From contig JAOIPS010000012.1 of NCBI GenBank assembly GCA_028141225.1, forward strand, positions 1 to 36,490: a stretch of DNA of 36,490 bases, given 5' to 3'. Source of the stretch: Prochlorococcus sp. AH-736-L23 (lineage in GTDB: Bacteria; Cyanobacteriota; Cyanobacteriia; PCC-6307; Cyanobiaceae). Both the position numbers and the translations under genes were made by a program. This document shows, in pieces, positions 25,520 to 36,142 of the stretch. How positions within the stretch are numbered: position 1 is the stretch's first letter; each line of letters opens with the position of its first letter. The notes beneath the pieces are model-generated. The model was not told the origin of the DNA. It searched no databases and was given only the letters and a program-made list of their open reading frames with translations.

Positions 25520-26110
25520 TTATCCATGACTTCGAGGACTAACCTCATTATTTTTATTTTCTTGCATTGTTGAAAATTCAGCATTAATAATTTCCTCATA
25601 TGGTTTCTCTTCTTTTTCTAAATTATTAATGGATTCTCTTATCTTTATTTCATCTTGTTTACCAATAAAAGTAGATATTAGATTACCCTTTTTATCAAAA
25701 AGATTAACTTGAGGAATCCCGTTGACTGCAAACTTTTGGATGTAGTTACCCCATTTTTGATTATCAACATTTAAAAAAACAAAATTAATATCTTTTTCGT
25801 ATTCATCTTTAATAGCAGAAACTTGTGGAGCCATTTCTTTACAAACTTCACACCACTCAGCATAAAATTCTAGAAATGTTGGTTTATTATTTGTAAAAGC
25901 TATTTCAGGGTCAACGGATAATTCTCCAAAACTCTTTAGAAGATAAGTTGATTTAAACAATAAATTTCTAAATAAAAACAGTGAAATGATAACAATGGAT
26001 ATAATTAAAATAAGTATTTTTTTAAAATTTGTCTTTAAAGTTTGCTCTCGACTCTCAGATTGCACTATTAAGAAATTACTAACTAAAAACATCTTAAATA
26101 AGTTAAACAA
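25520..26110 (-). CDS. txlA: Membrane-anchored thioredoxin-like protein, TxlA/HCF164-like
   Basis: The 196-residue protein has a single N-terminal helix (about 31-49) and then a thioredoxin fold with the motif YAEWCEVCKEMAP (Cys87-Cys90). The helix-first topology and the WCEVC active site match the cyanobacterial TxlA / plant HCF164 group, which sits in the thylakoid membrane with the thioredoxin face in the lumen or periplasm and reduces cytochrome b6f-assembly targets. A second Met at residue 7 is an alternative start. The stop is 3 bp from the convergent thyX stop. Confidence 0.85.
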   Translation of the reverse strand: MFNLFKMFLVSNFLIVQSESREQTLKTNFKKILILIISIVIISLFLFRNLLFKSTYLLKSFGELSVDPEIAFTNNKPTFLEFYAEWCEVCKEMAPQVSAIKDEYEKDINFVFLNVDNQKWGNYIQKFAVNGIPQVNLFDKKGNLISTFIGKQDEIKIRESINNLEKEEKPYEEIINAEFSTMQENKNNEVSPRSHG

Positions 26111-26202
26111 ATAAAGAGAATTAAAATCTATAAGCTTTTAATCAACTGATAAAATAGTAACTAAATAATTATCAAAATTTCCTTAATTCCTGAAATCTAA
26201 TT

Positions 26203-27555
26203 ATGCAATCAATCTTTGGAACTGATGGAATAAGAGGAAGATTTAATGAAGAGATAACCTATTCACTAGCCTACAAAGTAGGATATGCTCTAGGTTCGAG
26301 CTTAGAGAAGAAAAGTCCAATAATAATAGGAAGAGATACAAGAATTAGTGGAGATATTCTTCTTCAGGCAATAACACAAGGTATAAAGGATAGTGGCAAG
26401 AAATTTATAAATCTTGGAATCTGCACCACCCCAGCTATACCTTTTTTAATCAAACAAGAGAAATTGAGTAGTGGGGTCATGATATCTGCAAGTCATAATC
26501 CGCCAGAATACAATGGCGTAAAAATTTTTGATCATAATGGTCAAAAAATTACCAAATATTTTGAAAATAAAATTCAAAAATTAATTGAAGAGTCAAATCA
26601 AAATATTTCAGTGCCTAGAAAAGTGATCCCCCCAAATACTAATAAAGATCTTATCGATATTTATATCAAAAGCCTAATACAAACAATGGGTGGAGAAAAT
26701 CTAAGCGGGTTGAAAATAATATTAGACACATGCTATGGATCAGCGGCAACCTGCGCAAAAGAAATTTTCCAGTCTCTTGGTGCCGATGTAAAAGTTATAA
26801 ATAACTCTAAAAATGGGTTGAAAATTAATTTGAATTGTGGTTCTACTAACCTCGAACCATTAAAAAAAGCATTAAGAGAGATTCCTGCAGATATGGGTTT
26901 TAGCTTCGATGGGGATGCCGACAGAGTAATTGGAATAGATTCAAAAGGCAATGTTTTAGATGGAGATCACATTCTTTTTCTTTGGGGTAGAGAACTTATG
27001 GAACAGAACGTTCTAAAAAATAATTTACTAATATCAACTCAGATGGCAAACTTAGGTTTTGAAAAAGCCTGGAAGAAAATTGGAGGAATTTTATATAGAA
27101 CTGATGTAGGAGATAAACATGTGCATGACGCAATTAAGGATAAAGGAGCAGTTTTAGGAGGTGAGCAGTCAGGTCATATACTTTCAAAAATTAATAATTT
27201 TTCTGGAGATGGGATATTGACTGCACTTCAAATTTCTAAATTTTGTAAAAAGAAAAATATTAATTTAAATGATTGGCTTAAAAGTAGTTTCGAGCCTTAT
27301 CCTCAAAAACTAACCAATATTAATCTAGATTTTAATATTAATAAATTAAATCCAGAAACCAAAGTCTTGATTTATCAGACTATAGAGTTTTTTCAAAAAA
27401 TATATTCGGATAATTGTAGAGTTTATATAAGGCCCAGTGGCACAGAACCAGTTATGAGAGTTCTCGTTGAGGCCGAAAATCATAAGAAAGTTCATTCTTT
27501 ATCAAGCGAAATAACAAACAAACTCTTTTTAGAAATTAATAAAATAATAAATTAA
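26203..27555 (+). CDS. glmM: Phosphoglucosamine mutase
   Basis: GlmM interconverts glucosamine-6-phosphate and glucosamine-1-phosphate for peptidoglycan and lipopolysaccharide precursors. The 450-residue protein has [12 protein letters not shown] at the start, the phospho-serine motif [13 protein letters not shown] (Ser97), the metal-binding [12 protein letters not shown] and the substrate loops GGEQSGH and [11 protein letters not shown]. All catalytic motifs of the alpha-D-phosphohexomutase family are intact. Its stop is 7 bp from the convergent trmB stop. Confidence 0.96.
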   Translation: MQSIFGTDGIRGRFNEEITYSLAYKVGYALGSSLEKKSPIIIGRDTRISGDILLQAITQGIKDSGKKFINLGICTTPAIPFLIKQEKLSSGVMISASHNPPEYNGVKIFDHNGQKITKYFENKIQKLIEESNQNISVPRKVIPPNTNKDLIDIYIKSLIQTMGGENLSGLKIILDTCYGSAATCAKEIFQSLGADVKVINNSKNGLKINLNCGSTNLEPLKKALREIPADMGFSFDGDADRVIGIDSKGNVLDGDHILFLWGRELMEQNVLKNNLLISTQMANLGFEKAWKKIGGILYRTDVGDKHVHDAIKDKGAVLGGEQSGHILSKINNFSGDGILTALQISKFCKKKNINLNDWLKSSFEPYPQKLTNINLDFNINKLNPETKVLIYQTIEFFQKIYSDNCRVYIRPSGTEPVMRVLVEAENHKKVHSLSSEITNKLFLEINKIIN

Positions 27556-27562
27556 CGATGAG

Positions 27563-28192
27563 TTAATTTTTTATATAAATCCTTTCAAAAATATCAAGTT
27601 GGTTTTCAATAACATATTTTTCCCGATTAGTTTTAACTTTATTTGGATTAAAACTTTCGGAATAATTAAAATCTTTTTTATCTATTATTTTAAAATAAAT
27701 ATTACTTGATATAGTGTAATCCATATAATCGAATAAATCCTTTACATCCGTTTTTATAAAAATGAATGTTCCTTTTTGCAATGAATTTGAGAGAATATTT
27801 ATAAATTCTGGCTGAATTACACGCCTTTTATAATGTTTCTTTTTAAACCATGGATCAGGAAAATTAAAAGAAAGACTTTTTATATTTTTGATAATTAATT
27901 TACTTTGGACATCATTCAAAATATTATTAGCATTACCAAATATAAAATATAGATTATTGATTTCCCTTTCAATCACTTTTAATTTAGCATTTTTAACTAA
28001 TTTCTCGCGGATTTCAATTCCTAAATAATTCCAACTGGTATTAACTAAAGCTAAATCAAATAGAAACTCACCAGCAGCGCAACCTACATCCAAATGAAGA
28101 TTCGATTTAGAATCACCAAACATTTCGCTCAAAGAAGGTATTATCTCAATTTGATTGAAATTACTACTAAGAGGATTAACATGCTGTCTCAT
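27563..28192 (-). CDS. trmB: tRNA (guanine-N7)-methyltransferase
   Basis: TrmB makes m7G46 in tRNA variable loops using SAM. The 209-residue protein carries the SAM-binding [11 protein letters not shown] and the family hallmark [21 protein letters not shown] start it at the ATG at 28190-28192 ([12 protein letters not shown]), the normal N-terminus; an in-frame ATG at 28243 would add 17 atypical residues. It converges on glmM with a 7-bp gap. Confidence 0.94.
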   Translation of the reverse strand: MRQHVNPLSSNFNQIEIIPSLSEMFGDSKSNLHLDVGCAAGEFLFDLALVNTSWNYLGIEIREKLVKNAKLKVIEREINNLYFIFGNANNILNDVQSKLIIKNIKSLSFNFPDPWFKKKHYKRRVIQPEFINILSNSLQKGTFIFIKTDVKDLFDYMDYTISSNIYFKIIDKKDFNYSESFNPNKVKTNREKYVIENQLDIFERIYIKN

Positions 28193-28314
28193 ATGATTAT
28201 CAATATATTTCTTGGCAATAATACAAGGATGCATAATATTCATAACTATGACAATAGTAAGTTCAAAAGTAACAGTTTGATGTTTAATTATTATGTGTTT
28301 AAAAAGAAAAAGTT

Positions 28315-28938
28315 TTGAACGTTTTTAATCAACTTTCTATTTGGCTATCCTTTCAACTTTCAATAATTTGCCTTATTGGTATCCCTGTTACTCTATCCTT
28401 CTGGTCATTTAAAAAAAGAAATAAAGCTGTTATTAAACTTCTATCAATTTATTGGAAAGTATCCCTTTTATTTTTTATAAGCCTTCTACTTTTAATAGGA
28501 AAGTATAATTATGCTCTTGTGATAACAAATATTTCAACATTATTAATGACAATTTCAGTTTGGTTTTGGAATGATATTAATGATGAATTAAGAGAATATG
28601 ATTTTTCTTACTCCCTTACAACAACGACAAAAATATGGAGATGGACGATAACTTTTATATCTCTAAATTTCTTTATTCAGAGTTTACAAAATTTCAACTG
28701 CTTTTCTTTTATAAATTCGGATGCGTGTGCAATATGGCTTCAACCTTCTTCAAATTTATATATTGTTATAAAAAATTTATTTAATTTTTTCTTTGGAGCT
28801 AACTTTACCCAGCCGATATCAAAATTCTTAGGATTATTTTCATTATTAATATATATTTTAGGACTTATTCAATGGTCAATAATCAAATTACCTAAAAATG
28901 GAAGAAACTCCTGCTTCTCAGAAAATGGCAAAAATTGA
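28315..28938 (+). CDS. Multi-helix membrane protein, DUF3177-like
   Basis: The 207-residue protein has about five hydrophobic helices (roughly 9-29, 48-62, 67-84, 109-125 and 168-190). Segments such as [36 protein letters not shown] and [12 protein letters not shown] resemble the cyanobacterial DUF3177 family, whose function I do not know. It starts with TTG at 28315; the frame upstream is short and ends in TAA at 28300, so this is the first standard start. It overlaps the next gene by 41 bp (or 14 bp with its alternative start). Confidence 0.7.
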   Translation: MNVFNQLSIWLSFQLSIICLIGIPVTLSFWSFKKRNKAVIKLLSIYWKVSLLFFISLLLLIGKYNYALVITNISTLLMTISVWFWNDINDELREYDFSYSLTTTTKIWRWTITFISLNFFIQSLQNFNCFSFINSDACAIWLQPSSNLYIVIKNLFNFFFGANFTQPISKFLGLFSLLIYILGLIQWSIIKLPKNGRNSCFSENGKN

Positions 28939-29233
28939 TTTAATAAATAGTCTTGAAAAAATAAGTTCTATGATGCCTGATAGGATACTTAAACTAGAGG
29001 GTTCCATTCTAAAAGAAAATCGAAAAGAACAATTGGAAATACTCATTTTCAGAGGTTACAGTAGCTCAACAACTCATCCAATTGAAATAGATTCAGAAAA
29101 AAAAGTAATAGCACTTACTTATATAATTACAAACTTTAAACTTTATAAAGCACCGTTAACAGGAACAGAAGAAAATTTTATAAGAGAAAATCAAAACTCA
29201 GTTTTCTTTTTGAATCAAGCAAACTGGATTTAA
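28898..29233 (+). CDS. Conserved cyanobacterial protein of unknown function
   Basis: The 111-residue soluble protein contains [33 protein letters not shown], written here only as its key parts: a strand-rich [14 protein letters not shown] core and a Lys-rich [16 protein letters not shown] segment. I recognise the [10 protein letters not shown] type sequence as a recurring cyanobacterial/plastid protein but not its function. ATG 28898 lies inside the preceding gene; ATG 28925 ([12 protein letters not shown]) is an equally good start. The 3' end overlaps ileS by 4 bp. Confidence 0.65.
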   Translation: MEETPASQKMAKIDLINSLEKISSMMPDRILKLEGSILKENRKEQLEILIFRGYSSSTTHPIEIDSEKKVIALTYIITNFKLYKAPLTGTEENFIRENQNSVFFLNQANWI

Positions 29234-32136
29234 ATTAATTCAAAATTAATAATATTTGAACATCTTTTGCATAATTTTGTATTTTGGATTCCATTAAAAG
29301 TTTCTTTTTGATAATGCCAACATCTATCACATTTTTGACCTTGAGCTTTATTGATTTGAATTTTACCAAGTGCATTGTTATCTATAATCAGAGAATTCCC
29401 CACCAAATGGGATACCACTTGAAAGTTTGATACTATAAGCCAATCCCTAAATAAATCTACTTCTTGATTGCCAAATTCTTTTAGCCAAGTAAGCGAATCT
29501 TTTAAAGCTTTATCTTCAGGTAAATAATTAACTTCAGTTTCCAAAGCCGCCCCAATTATTTGTTTGTTCCTACATCCTTCTATAGCCTTGTTTATTTCAA
29601 CTCTTAAATTTCTTAAATTTGCAATGTGCTCATTAAGTGTTTGATTTTTCCATGACTCCGAAAATATTGGCCATCCTCTTTGAAAGACTGATTTTTCTTT
29701 AGTTGAATATGGAATATTTTGCCAAATATCTTCAGCCATATGACAAAGCACTGGAGAAATAAGTACGGCTAAATTTTCAACAACTTTTGACATGACGAAC
29801 TGACAAGATCTTCTCCTAAATTGTGATTTAGAACTTACATACAACCTATCCTTCGCAATATCCAAATAAAAATTTGATAGATCTACAACGCAAAAACTTT
29901 GCAAGATTTGGAAAAATTTTGAAAATTCATAATTTTCATAAGCGTTTGATATTTGATCAGTGACCTCAACTAATCTACCTAACATCCATTGATCTAAGAG
30001 AGGTAATTGATCAATTTCAAAACTATCTATTTTAGGATCATAATCATGAATATTACCTAGGAGATATCTTGCAGTATTACGAACTTTTCTATAAACGTCT
30101 GAAAGTTGCTTGAGTATATTTGAACCAATTGGAACATCTACTGAATAATCTACAGAGCTTACCCATAGCCGTAAAACATCAGCACCATAAGCAGGGTCAG
30201 TTTTTTTATTATTACCTCCATTAATAATTATATTTGGATCAACAACATTTCCTAAAGATTTGCTCATTTTTCTTCCGTTTTCATCAAGTGCAAAACCATG
30301 GGTTAAAACTTTCTTATATGGAGGTTTATTATTGACTGCAACAGATGTTAGCAAAGAAGACTGGAACCATCCGCGATGTTGATCTGATCCCTCTAAATAA
30401 AGATCTGCTGGATACCTTAATTCACTTCTTTGATCACATACTGCGGCCCAGCTAGATCCTGAATCGAACCAAACATCCATTGTATCTGTTCCTTTTTTCC
30501 ATAAATCCGATTCTTTTGCATAATTTTCTGGCAAAAGATTCTTAACATCCCAATCCCACCAAATATCTGCTCCATGTTGACTAAAAAGTTCTTGAATATG
30601 ATTAATTATCTCTTTGTTAAGGAGAATTTCATTACCATTTTTTTTATAAAAAACTGGAATAGGGACTCCCCATGATCTTTGTCTAGAAATACACCAATCT
30701 CCTCTACCAACAACCATAGAATAAATTCTTTTCTTTCCAGTCTCCGGCATCCATTCAACATCTTCGATTGCCTTCAATGCAGATGATCTAAAGCCATTTA
30801 CAGATGCAAACCATTGTTCTGTTGCCCTAAAAATGGTTGGTTTTTTGGTTCTCCAATCATAAGGATATCTATGCTTATAATTTTCTTGTAATAGAAGCAA
30901 ATTATTTCCTTTTAAATATTCAATAATTAAATCATTTGCATCTTTCAGTACATTTGATCCTTTGAATTGGCCAGAATATTCATTTAAGTAACCTTTTTCA
31001 TCAACGACACACGTTATTGGTAAATCATATTTTTGACCCACATTAAAATCATCTATCCCATGACCAGGCGCAGTATGAACAATCCCAGTCCCTGATTCTG
31101 TAGTGATATAGTCTCCTCCAATAACAATTCTGCAATTTTTATTCTTAGAGGGATGTTGATATTCAATATTTTCCAATTTGGAGCCTTTAACCTCTAAAAG
31201 CACCTTGAAATCCTTATTAAATTTCTTACTTATTTCAGAAGATAAATCCTTAGCATAAAGGTAAATTCGCTTTTCTTCATCAATAGCAAAAACGTAATTT
31301 ATTTTTGGATTTACTGCAACTGCTTCATTTGCAGGTATGGTCCAAGGAGTAGTGGTCCAAATAGTTATGAAAGAATTATTTTGAAAAAAATCTTTTTTGA
31401 TAGAAAGATTTTCTTGAACGAAATTTAATAGAAATTCCTCAGGTATTTTAGTGATTTTTAATGAAACATAAATACTTTTTGAAAAATGTTCATCAGGGTA
31501 TTCTAATTCTGCTTCTGCAAGCGCAGTCCTTGAACTTGGACTCCAATGTACAGGTTTAAGACCTCGATATATATAACCATTTAAAAACATTTTCCCAAAT
31601 ACTCCAATTTGAGCAGATTCATAACTTTTCTTAAGAGTTAAGTAAGGGTTATTCCAATCTCCCCATATGCCCCACCTTTTGAAACCCTCCTTTTGATTAT
31701 TAATTTGGATATGGGCATAATCTGTTGCTTTTTTTCTTAAATTTAGAGTGTCAAGATTCTTTCTTTCAGCAGATTTTAAATTCTGAAGAACTTTTAATTC
31801 AATAGGTAATCCATGGCAGTCCCAACCAGGTACGAAATGAACCCTAAATCCTCTAAGGGTTTTGTACTTATTTATGATGTCTTTTAAAACTTTATTAAGG
31901 GCATGACCCATATGAAGCGCTCCATTTGCATAAGGAGGACCATCATGTAATGTAAATATTTCACCTGAATTACTAGAACCTAATTTGAAATCAATATCAT
32001 TCTTAGCCCAAAAATTCTGAATCTCGGGTTCTCTTGCAAATGAGTTAGCACGCATTGAGAAGTCAGTTTTTAGTAAATTTAAAGTCTCTTTGTAGGAAAA
32101 GTCTGATTTTTGTTCTTTGTTATTTTGAGATTTCAT
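29230..32136 (-). CDS. ileS: Isoleucyl-tRNA synthetase
   Basis: The 968-residue class-I synthetase charges tRNA-Ile. It shows [17 protein letters not shown] with the HMGH signature (75-78), a CP1 editing domain with [16 protein letters not shown], the [15 protein letters not shown] core segment and the KMSKS loop at 623-627. The C-terminal zinc ribbon [10 protein letters not shown] plus CKRCSNII is complete, as in the bacterial-type enzyme. The ATG at 32134-32136 fits. It is probably preceded by the Ycf66-like gene and its own promoter in the 121-bp gap. Confidence 0.97.
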   Translation of the reverse strand: MKSQNNKEQKSDFSYKETLNLLKTDFSMRANSFAREPEIQNFWAKNDIDFKLGSSNSGEIFTLHDGPPYANGALHMGHALNKVLKDIINKYKTLRGFRVHFVPGWDCHGLPIELKVLQNLKSAERKNLDTLNLRKKATDYAHIQINNQKEGFKRWGIWGDWNNPYLTLKKSYESAQIGVFGKMFLNGYIYRGLKPVHWSPSSRTALAEAELEYPDEHFSKSIYVSLKITKIPEEFLLNFVQENLSIKKDFFQNNSFITIWTTTPWTIPANEAVAVNPKINYVFAIDEEKRIYLYAKDLSSEISKKFNKDFKVLLEVKGSKLENIEYQHPSKNKNCRIVIGGDYITTESGTGIVHTAPGHGIDDFNVGQKYDLPITCVVDEKGYLNEYSGQFKGSNVLKDANDLIIEYLKGNNLLLLQENYKHRYPYDWRTKKPTIFRATEQWFASVNGFRSSALKAIEDVEWMPETGKKRIYSMVVGRGDWCISRQRSWGVPIPVFYKKNGNEILLNKEIINHIQELFSQHGADIWWDWDVKNLLPENYAKESDLWKKGTDTMDVWFDSGSSWAAVCDQRSELRYPADLYLEGSDQHRGWFQSSLLTSVAVNNKPPYKKVLTHGFALDENGRKMSKSLGNVVDPNIIINGGNNKKTDPAYGADVLRLWVSSVDYSVDVPIGSNILKQLSDVYRKVRNTARYLLGNIHDYDPKIDSFEIDQLPLLDQWMLGRLVEVTDQISNAYENYEFSKFFQILQSFCVVDLSNFYLDIAKDRLYVSSKSQFRRRSCQFVMSKVVENLAVLISPVLCHMAEDIWQNIPYSTKEKSVFQRGWPIFSESWKNQTLNEHIANLRNLRVEINKAIEGCRNKQIIGAALETEVNYLPEDKALKDSLTWLKEFGNQEVDLFRDWLIVSNFQVVSHLVGNSLIIDNNALGKIQINKAQGQKCDRCWHYQKETFNGIQNTKLCKRCSNIINFELI

Positions 32137-32257
32137 ACGACGATATTAGAAATATTAGTGATCAAAAGAATTATTTAAATAAATCTAGTTCATTATATTC
32201 TTTCTTAATTGACATGTAGTTTTTTGGGGATGTTTAAAATAACCAATTTATTTGATT

Positions 32258-32698
32258 TCAGACTTTTATATTATCATTTTTATCATTTCTTACCCACTTT
32301 TTTTGGATTGTATTTTTATTATTGCTACCAAAATTAAAAAAATTTGAAGGTTTCGTGAAATCACCAAATACCAGATTAATAGATTCTAATATTTTCAAAA
32401 AGTTATTTTTAAACTCCAAAAAGGTGGCTAATTTTTTCTTTTCGTTATCTGTTAATTGGTACCATCTAGATAAAAAAAGCTCTACTAGATAAAAAATAAC
32501 TAATACTGTTAAAAAAAGAAAAATTACAGAAAATGATTCATCTAATGTTTTATTTTTAATTATTAATATCAAACCTATTAATAGATTTAAAAAAGCTTTT
32601 ATTAAGTCTTTCGGTTTACCGAGCTCAAGATAAATTATTGGTACAGTTAAAAAAATGGTCCCAACTACAATATAAAAAGTTCCCAAATAAAATATCAC
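32258..32698 (-). CDS. Ycf66-like membrane protein
   Basis: The 146-residue protein has three hydrophobic helices (about 3-24, 31-47 and 57-76), then a hydrophilic tail with lysine- and asparagine-rich sequence. The order of helices and SVIFLFLTVLVIFYLVELFL resemble Ycf66, a protein of unknown role conserved in cyanobacteria and some plastids. The match is by overall pattern, so the family name is tentative. It lies between tRNA-Leu and ileS, all on the minus strand. Confidence 0.55.
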   Translation of the reverse strand: MIFYLGTFYIVVGTIFLTVPIIYLELGKPKDLIKAFLNLLIGLILIIKNKTLDESFSVIFLFLTVLVIFYLVELFLSRWYQLTDNEKKKLATFLEFKNNFLKILESINLVFGDFTKPSNFFNFGSNNKNTIQKKWVRNDKNDNIKV

Positions 32699-32778
32699 GC
32701 TATTTATTAAATTAACTATTTAATTTAATTATAAGAGTTGATATAGATAAACAAACAATCTATCAGAATTCCCTTAAG

Positions 32779-32860
32779 TGCGGTCGGGGAGACTTGAACT
32801 CCCACACCCGAAGATACGAGTACCTAAAACTCGCGCGTCTACCAATTCCGCCACGACCGC
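32779..32860 (-). tRNA. tRNA-Leu (anticodon UAG)
   Basis: On the minus strand an 82-nt cloverleaf has the acceptor stem GCGGTCG/CGACCGC with discriminator A at 32779. The anticodon stem CGAGT/ACTCG closes the loop TTTAGGT, giving UAG. A long variable arm (CGTATCTTCGGGTG-type) marks it as a class-II leucine tRNA, and the T-loop GTTCAAGTC is normal. It reads CUN codons. The 3' CCA is not encoded. Confidence 0.96.
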
Positions 32861-32880
32861 TCAAATCAAATAATAATTGA

Positions 32881-32953
32881 AAGAGGTTTATTTTGAAAAT
32901 TTTTTTTTCTTAAGATAATTAATTTGACACATTAAATTAAATTAAAACCTCTT
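32881..32953. repeat. 9-bp inverted repeat between tRNA-Leu and crtR
   Basis: AAGAGGTTT (32881-32889) is matched by AAACCTCTT (32945-32953), with a nested ATTAA-rich inverted repeat between them. The 55-bp spacing and the divergent genes on both sides suggest an operator or a long stem, but no family is recognised. Confidence 0.3.
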
Positions 32954-33028
32954 AAAAGAAATTTTTTATGTTTTGGCATACAATCATCCTAAAATATTAG
33001 TTATATTGTTTAAAGAATAAAAGAAACG

Positions 33029-34048
33029 ATTACCAACTTAACCAGTAAAAATACAACGAAAAATACTAATCTTTCAAAAACATTTAATTGGCAAAAAGAG
33101 ATTAAAAATTACGTAGATCCGCCAAGTTTTTGGAATCCAACATTAGGTTTATTTTTTGGCGGTTATTTCCTTGCTTTTCTTAGCATATGGCAATGGTATA
33201 GAGGTGTTTGGCCTTTACCTTTACTTGTAGCCACTGCGTTTTTAGCCTTACATATTGAAGGTACTGTTATCCATGATGCCTGCCATAAAGCTGCCCATCC
33301 AATTCCTTGGATAAATCAAGCAATGGGTCATGGTTCAGCAATTCTATTAGGATTTAGCTTCCCAGTTTTTACGAGAGTTCATTTACAACATCATATTCAC
33401 GTAAATCACCCCAAAAATGACCCAGACCATATTGTCAGTACTTTTGGTCCAATTTGGCTAATTGCTCCAAGATTTTTTTATCATGAGGTGTTTTTCTTTC
33501 AAAGAAAACTTTGGAGAAGATATGAATTACTACAATGGGGAATTGAAAGATCAATATTTATAACGATTATCTTGGCAGGTTTGAAATTTGACTTTATGAA
33601 TTTAATTTATAATTTATGGTTCGGACCAGCTTTAATGGTTGGAGTTACTTTAGGAATATTTTTTGATTATCTACCCCATAGACCATTTAGATCTAGAAAT
33701 AAATGGATAAATTCTCGAGTTTATCCAAGCAAATTTATGAATTTATTAATAATGGGCCAAAATTACCATCTCATTCATCATCTGTGGCCTTCGATTCCAT
33801 GGTTTGAATACAAAGTTGCTTATGAAAAAACTAAGCCCTTATTAGATAAAAAAGGCTCCCCTCAAAGAGTTGGTATATTTGAAAGTAAAGAAGATATTTT
33901 CAACTTCATTTACGATTTACTAATAGGTGTTAGGAGTCATAGCAAAAAAAGAGGAAAAATACGAAAAATCATAAATTTATATCCAGGCTTTAAAATAAAA
34001 AAAATTTTACTAAAGGTAGTCAACAAAACATTTATTGGAAGCAACTAA
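33029..34048 (+). CDS. crtR: Beta-carotene hydroxylase, CrtR type
   Basis: CrtR is the membrane di-iron hydroxylase that makes zeaxanthin from beta-carotene. Histidine boxes are present: HDACHKAAH (from about residue 82), HLQHHIHVNH, and YHLIHHLWPSIPWFEYK near the C-terminus. The first ATG (33323) would remove the first box and N-terminal helices, so it cannot be the start. The frame is open to TAA at 33011-33013 with no ATG, GTG or TTG; ATT at 33029 gives MTNLTSKNTT (339 residues), ATA at 33017 and ACG at 33026 are alternatives. TATATT at 33002-33007 could be the -10. Confidence 0.88.
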   Translation: MTNLTSKNTTKNTNLSKTFNWQKEIKNYVDPPSFWNPTLGLFFGGYFLAFLSIWQWYRGVWPLPLLVATAFLALHIEGTVIHDACHKAAHPIPWINQAMGHGSAILLGFSFPVFTRVHLQHHIHVNHPKNDPDHIVSTFGPIWLIAPRFFYHEVFFFQRKLWRRYELLQWGIERSIFITIILAGLKFDFMNLIYNLWFGPALMVGVTLGIFFDYLPHRPFRSRNKWINSRVYPSKFMNLLIMGQNYHLIHHLWPSIPWFEYKVAYEKTKPLLDKKGSPQRVGIFESKEDIFNFIYDLLIGVRSHSKKRGKIRKIINLYPGFKIKKILLKVVNKTFIGSN

Positions 34049-34053
34049 CTAAC

Positions 34054-34347
34054 TCATTCATTAATAATTTTTGGTACTTTAAAAAATTTATCTTCTCTGG
34101 ATGGTCCCAATTCTAAAAGCTCTTCACTACAATCAGAATCTTTCTTTTCGTCTTTTCTAAATACATTTATGACCTCTATAGCTCTTGTTGTACAGGGGAC
34201 ATCGTCTGTATCAATTTTTTCAAGTTGTCTTATATAATCCAATATATTTTCTAATTGTTCTGCATGATTATTAATTTCATTTTCGTTAAGTTCTAATCTC
34301 GCTAAATGAGCAACTTTTTTTACTTCATCTTTAGTTATTTTTGTCAT
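34054..34347 (-). CDS. gatC: Asp-tRNA(Asn)/Glu-tRNA(Gln) amidotransferase subunit C
   Basis: GatC is the small subunit of the GatCAB complex, which turns Glu-tRNA(Gln) into Gln-tRNA(Gln). The 97-residue protein has the standard VKKVAHLARLELNENEI start and LENILDYIRQLEKIDTDDVP, then the late FRKDEKKDS-type segment and GPSREDKFFKVPKII ending. The gatA and gatB genes are not in this window. It converges on crtR with a 5-bp gap. Confidence 0.94.
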   Translation of the reverse strand: MTKITKDEVKKVAHLARLELNENEINNHAEQLENILDYIRQLEKIDTDDVPCTTRAIEVINVFRKDEKKDSDCSEELLELGPSREDKFFKVPKIINE

Positions 34348-34518
34348 AATTTTAATATCTTTCTTATTAAATAATAGTTTATTAAATACAAATTATTTAT
34401 ATATCCTTTGAATATCAAATAAACCATAAAAATAATCACATCTTTTTGAAAATCAATATCAATTAATAGCCTTAATTATTTTTCTCAGCTAAATATGTTA
34501 TTAGTTAAATATTGAAAA

Positions 34519-35103
34519 ATAGAAGAAGAATTATTTCCAAAAAATTTTTTTTATCGGCACTCTAAACTTGTTGCCCCTGATTTAATAGGCTGTCAACTCA
34601 TAAAAAAAAATAATGATATAGATCAAGTTAAGGGAGTCATTGTTGAAACTGAAGCTTATTCACAGGAAGAAGAGTCCTGTCATGGTTACCGCAAAATGAC
34701 TGAATCAAACAAATCATTATTTGGCAAACCTGGAACATTTTATATTTACAAATCTTATGGCATTCATCATTGTTTAAACATAGTTACTGATAAAGAAAAT
34801 TTTGCGAGTGGTGTATTAATAAGATCAGTTTTTATCTCTAAAAAGAATGAAAGATTAGCTTCTGGACCTGGCCTAGTCACTAAGGTATTCATGGTAGACA
34901 CTTCATTTAACTCTCTTGAAGTTCTTAATAACAAATCTTTATGGATTGCCCCAAGAGAATCTACTCTAGAAGAAAAAGATCTTATTCAAACTACGAGGAT
35001 TGGCATATCAAAGGCAAAAAATATAAAATGGCGTTGGTATCTCAAAAATAGTAGGAGTGTAAGTAAAAGATTAAAAGGTGACAGAACACCTAAATTTCAA
35101 TAA
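34519..35103 (+). CDS. 3-methyladenine DNA glycosylase, AAG/Mpg family
   Basis: This family removes alkylated or deaminated purines from DNA. The expected core is complete only when the frame is read from upstream of the first [21 protein letters not shown], then [20 protein letters not shown] with Glu45 and Tyr47 as active-site residues, [18 protein letters not shown], and the C-terminal GPGLVTK and RIGISK. ATG at 34696 begins after Glu45 and would lose the active site. Upstream codons back to TGA (34513-34515) contain no ATG, GTG or TTG; ATA at 34519 is the most plausible start (194 residues). pyrB follows 20 bp downstream. Confidence 0.88.
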   Translation: MEEELFPKNFFYRHSKLVAPDLIGCQLIKKNNDIDQVKGVIVETEAYSQEEESCHGYRKMTESNKSLFGKPGTFYIYKSYGIHHCLNIVTDKENFASGVLIRSVFISKKNERLASGPGLVTKVFMVDTSFNSLEVLNNKSLWIAPRESTLEEKDLIQTTRIGISKAKNIKWRWYLKNSRSVSKRLKGDRTPKFQ

Positions 35104-35123
35104 TCATTTATCTTTTAAACGTA

Positions 35124-36140
35124 ATGCAGATTTGGCCTCATAAACATATCCACACATTAGCTAATTTTTCAATTAAGGATTATGAGTCAGTATTTGAATT
35201 AGCTAATAGATTTGATGCGCTAAAGAATGCAGGAACGAAAAAGATACCGGCCTTACAAGGGACGTTGGTAACGTCTTTATTTTTTGAACCTAGTACGAGA
35301 ACAAAAAATAGTTTTGAGCTTTCAGCAAAAAGGCTGTCTGCAGATGTACAAACTTTTGCGCCATCCTCTAGTTCTTTAACAAAAGGTGAAACAATAATTG
35401 ATACAGCCATAACTTATTCTGCTATGGGAGCTGATACATTAGTTATCAGACATTCATCAAGTTACATAACCTTTGAGATTGCTGAAAAACTTGATGCAAT
35501 AAATTCTAAGACTTCGGTTCTTAATGCTGGAGATGGATTACATAGTCACCCTAGCCAAGGATTGCTTGACATCTATACCTTAATAAAATTCTTTTCCAAA
35601 AAAACACTTAACCCAGAGGTTTTAAATTCCAAAAAGATTTTAATAATTGGAGACGTTAATCATTCAAGAGTTGCCAGATCTAATCTTTGGGCTTTGAGTG
35701 CATTTGGCGCAGACATAATCTTATGCGGTCCTAAGACATTAATACCCGATGAATTTATCAATTTTTTAAAAACTCCTGCGCCAAATCAAATAGAAGATCC
35801 TGTTAAATCAAGAGGTTCCATAACAATCTCTAGATCATTGGAAGAATCAATAAAAATTGCAGATGCAATTATTGTTTTAAGACTTCAAAAAGAGAGAATG
35901 ATGGAGAATTTACTTAGTAGCATTGATTCATATAGTTTGGATTATGGCTTAACCCCAGAAAAATTATCTTTGAATAATAAAGAAATTCCAATTCTCCATC
36001 CTGGTCCAATTAACAGAGATATTGAAATAAGTAGTAAAATAGTAGATAAATATCCTAATTGCTTAATTAATAATCAAGTTGCAAATGGTATCCCTATACG
36101 AATGGCTTTGCTTTATCTATTACAGAAATTCAACAAATAA
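35124..36140 (+). CDS. pyrB: Aspartate carbamoyltransferase catalytic subunit
   Basis: PyrB condenses carbamoyl phosphate and aspartate in the second step of pyrimidine synthesis. The 338-residue protein has the carbamoyl phosphate site [19 protein letters not shown], the [17 protein letters not shown] active-site segment and the late [12 protein letters not shown]. No pyrI is adjacent, so it is the non-PyrI type used in many cyanobacteria. The ATG at 35124 begins [11 protein letters not shown]. The stop is 2 bp from the convergent Ycf20-like gene. Confidence 0.97.
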   Translation: MQIWPHKHIHTLANFSIKDYESVFELANRFDALKNAGTKKIPALQGTLVTSLFFEPSTRTKNSFELSAKRLSADVQTFAPSSSSLTKGETIIDTAITYSAMGADTLVIRHSSSYITFEIAEKLDAINSKTSVLNAGDGLHSHPSQGLLDIYTLIKFFSKKTLNPEVLNSKKILIIGDVNHSRVARSNLWALSAFGADIILCGPKTLIPDEFINFLKTPAPNQIEDPVKSRGSITISRSLEESIKIADAIIVLRLQKERMMENLLSSIDSYSLDYGLTPEKLSLNNKEIPILHPGPINRDIEISSKIVDKYPNCLINNQVANGIPIRMALLYLLQKFNK

Positions 36141-36142
36141 AT

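Noticed and set aside
28193..28243. N-terminal extension of trmB from the ATG at 28243
   Set aside because: The 17 extra residues do not resemble Trm[10 protein letters not shown] at 28192 is the usual start.
32968..33000. Ten-codon upstream ORF (MFWHTIILKY) before crtR
   Set aside because: It lacks a clear ribosome-binding site and probably lies upstream of the likely transcription start near 33014, so a regulatory uORF is unsupported.
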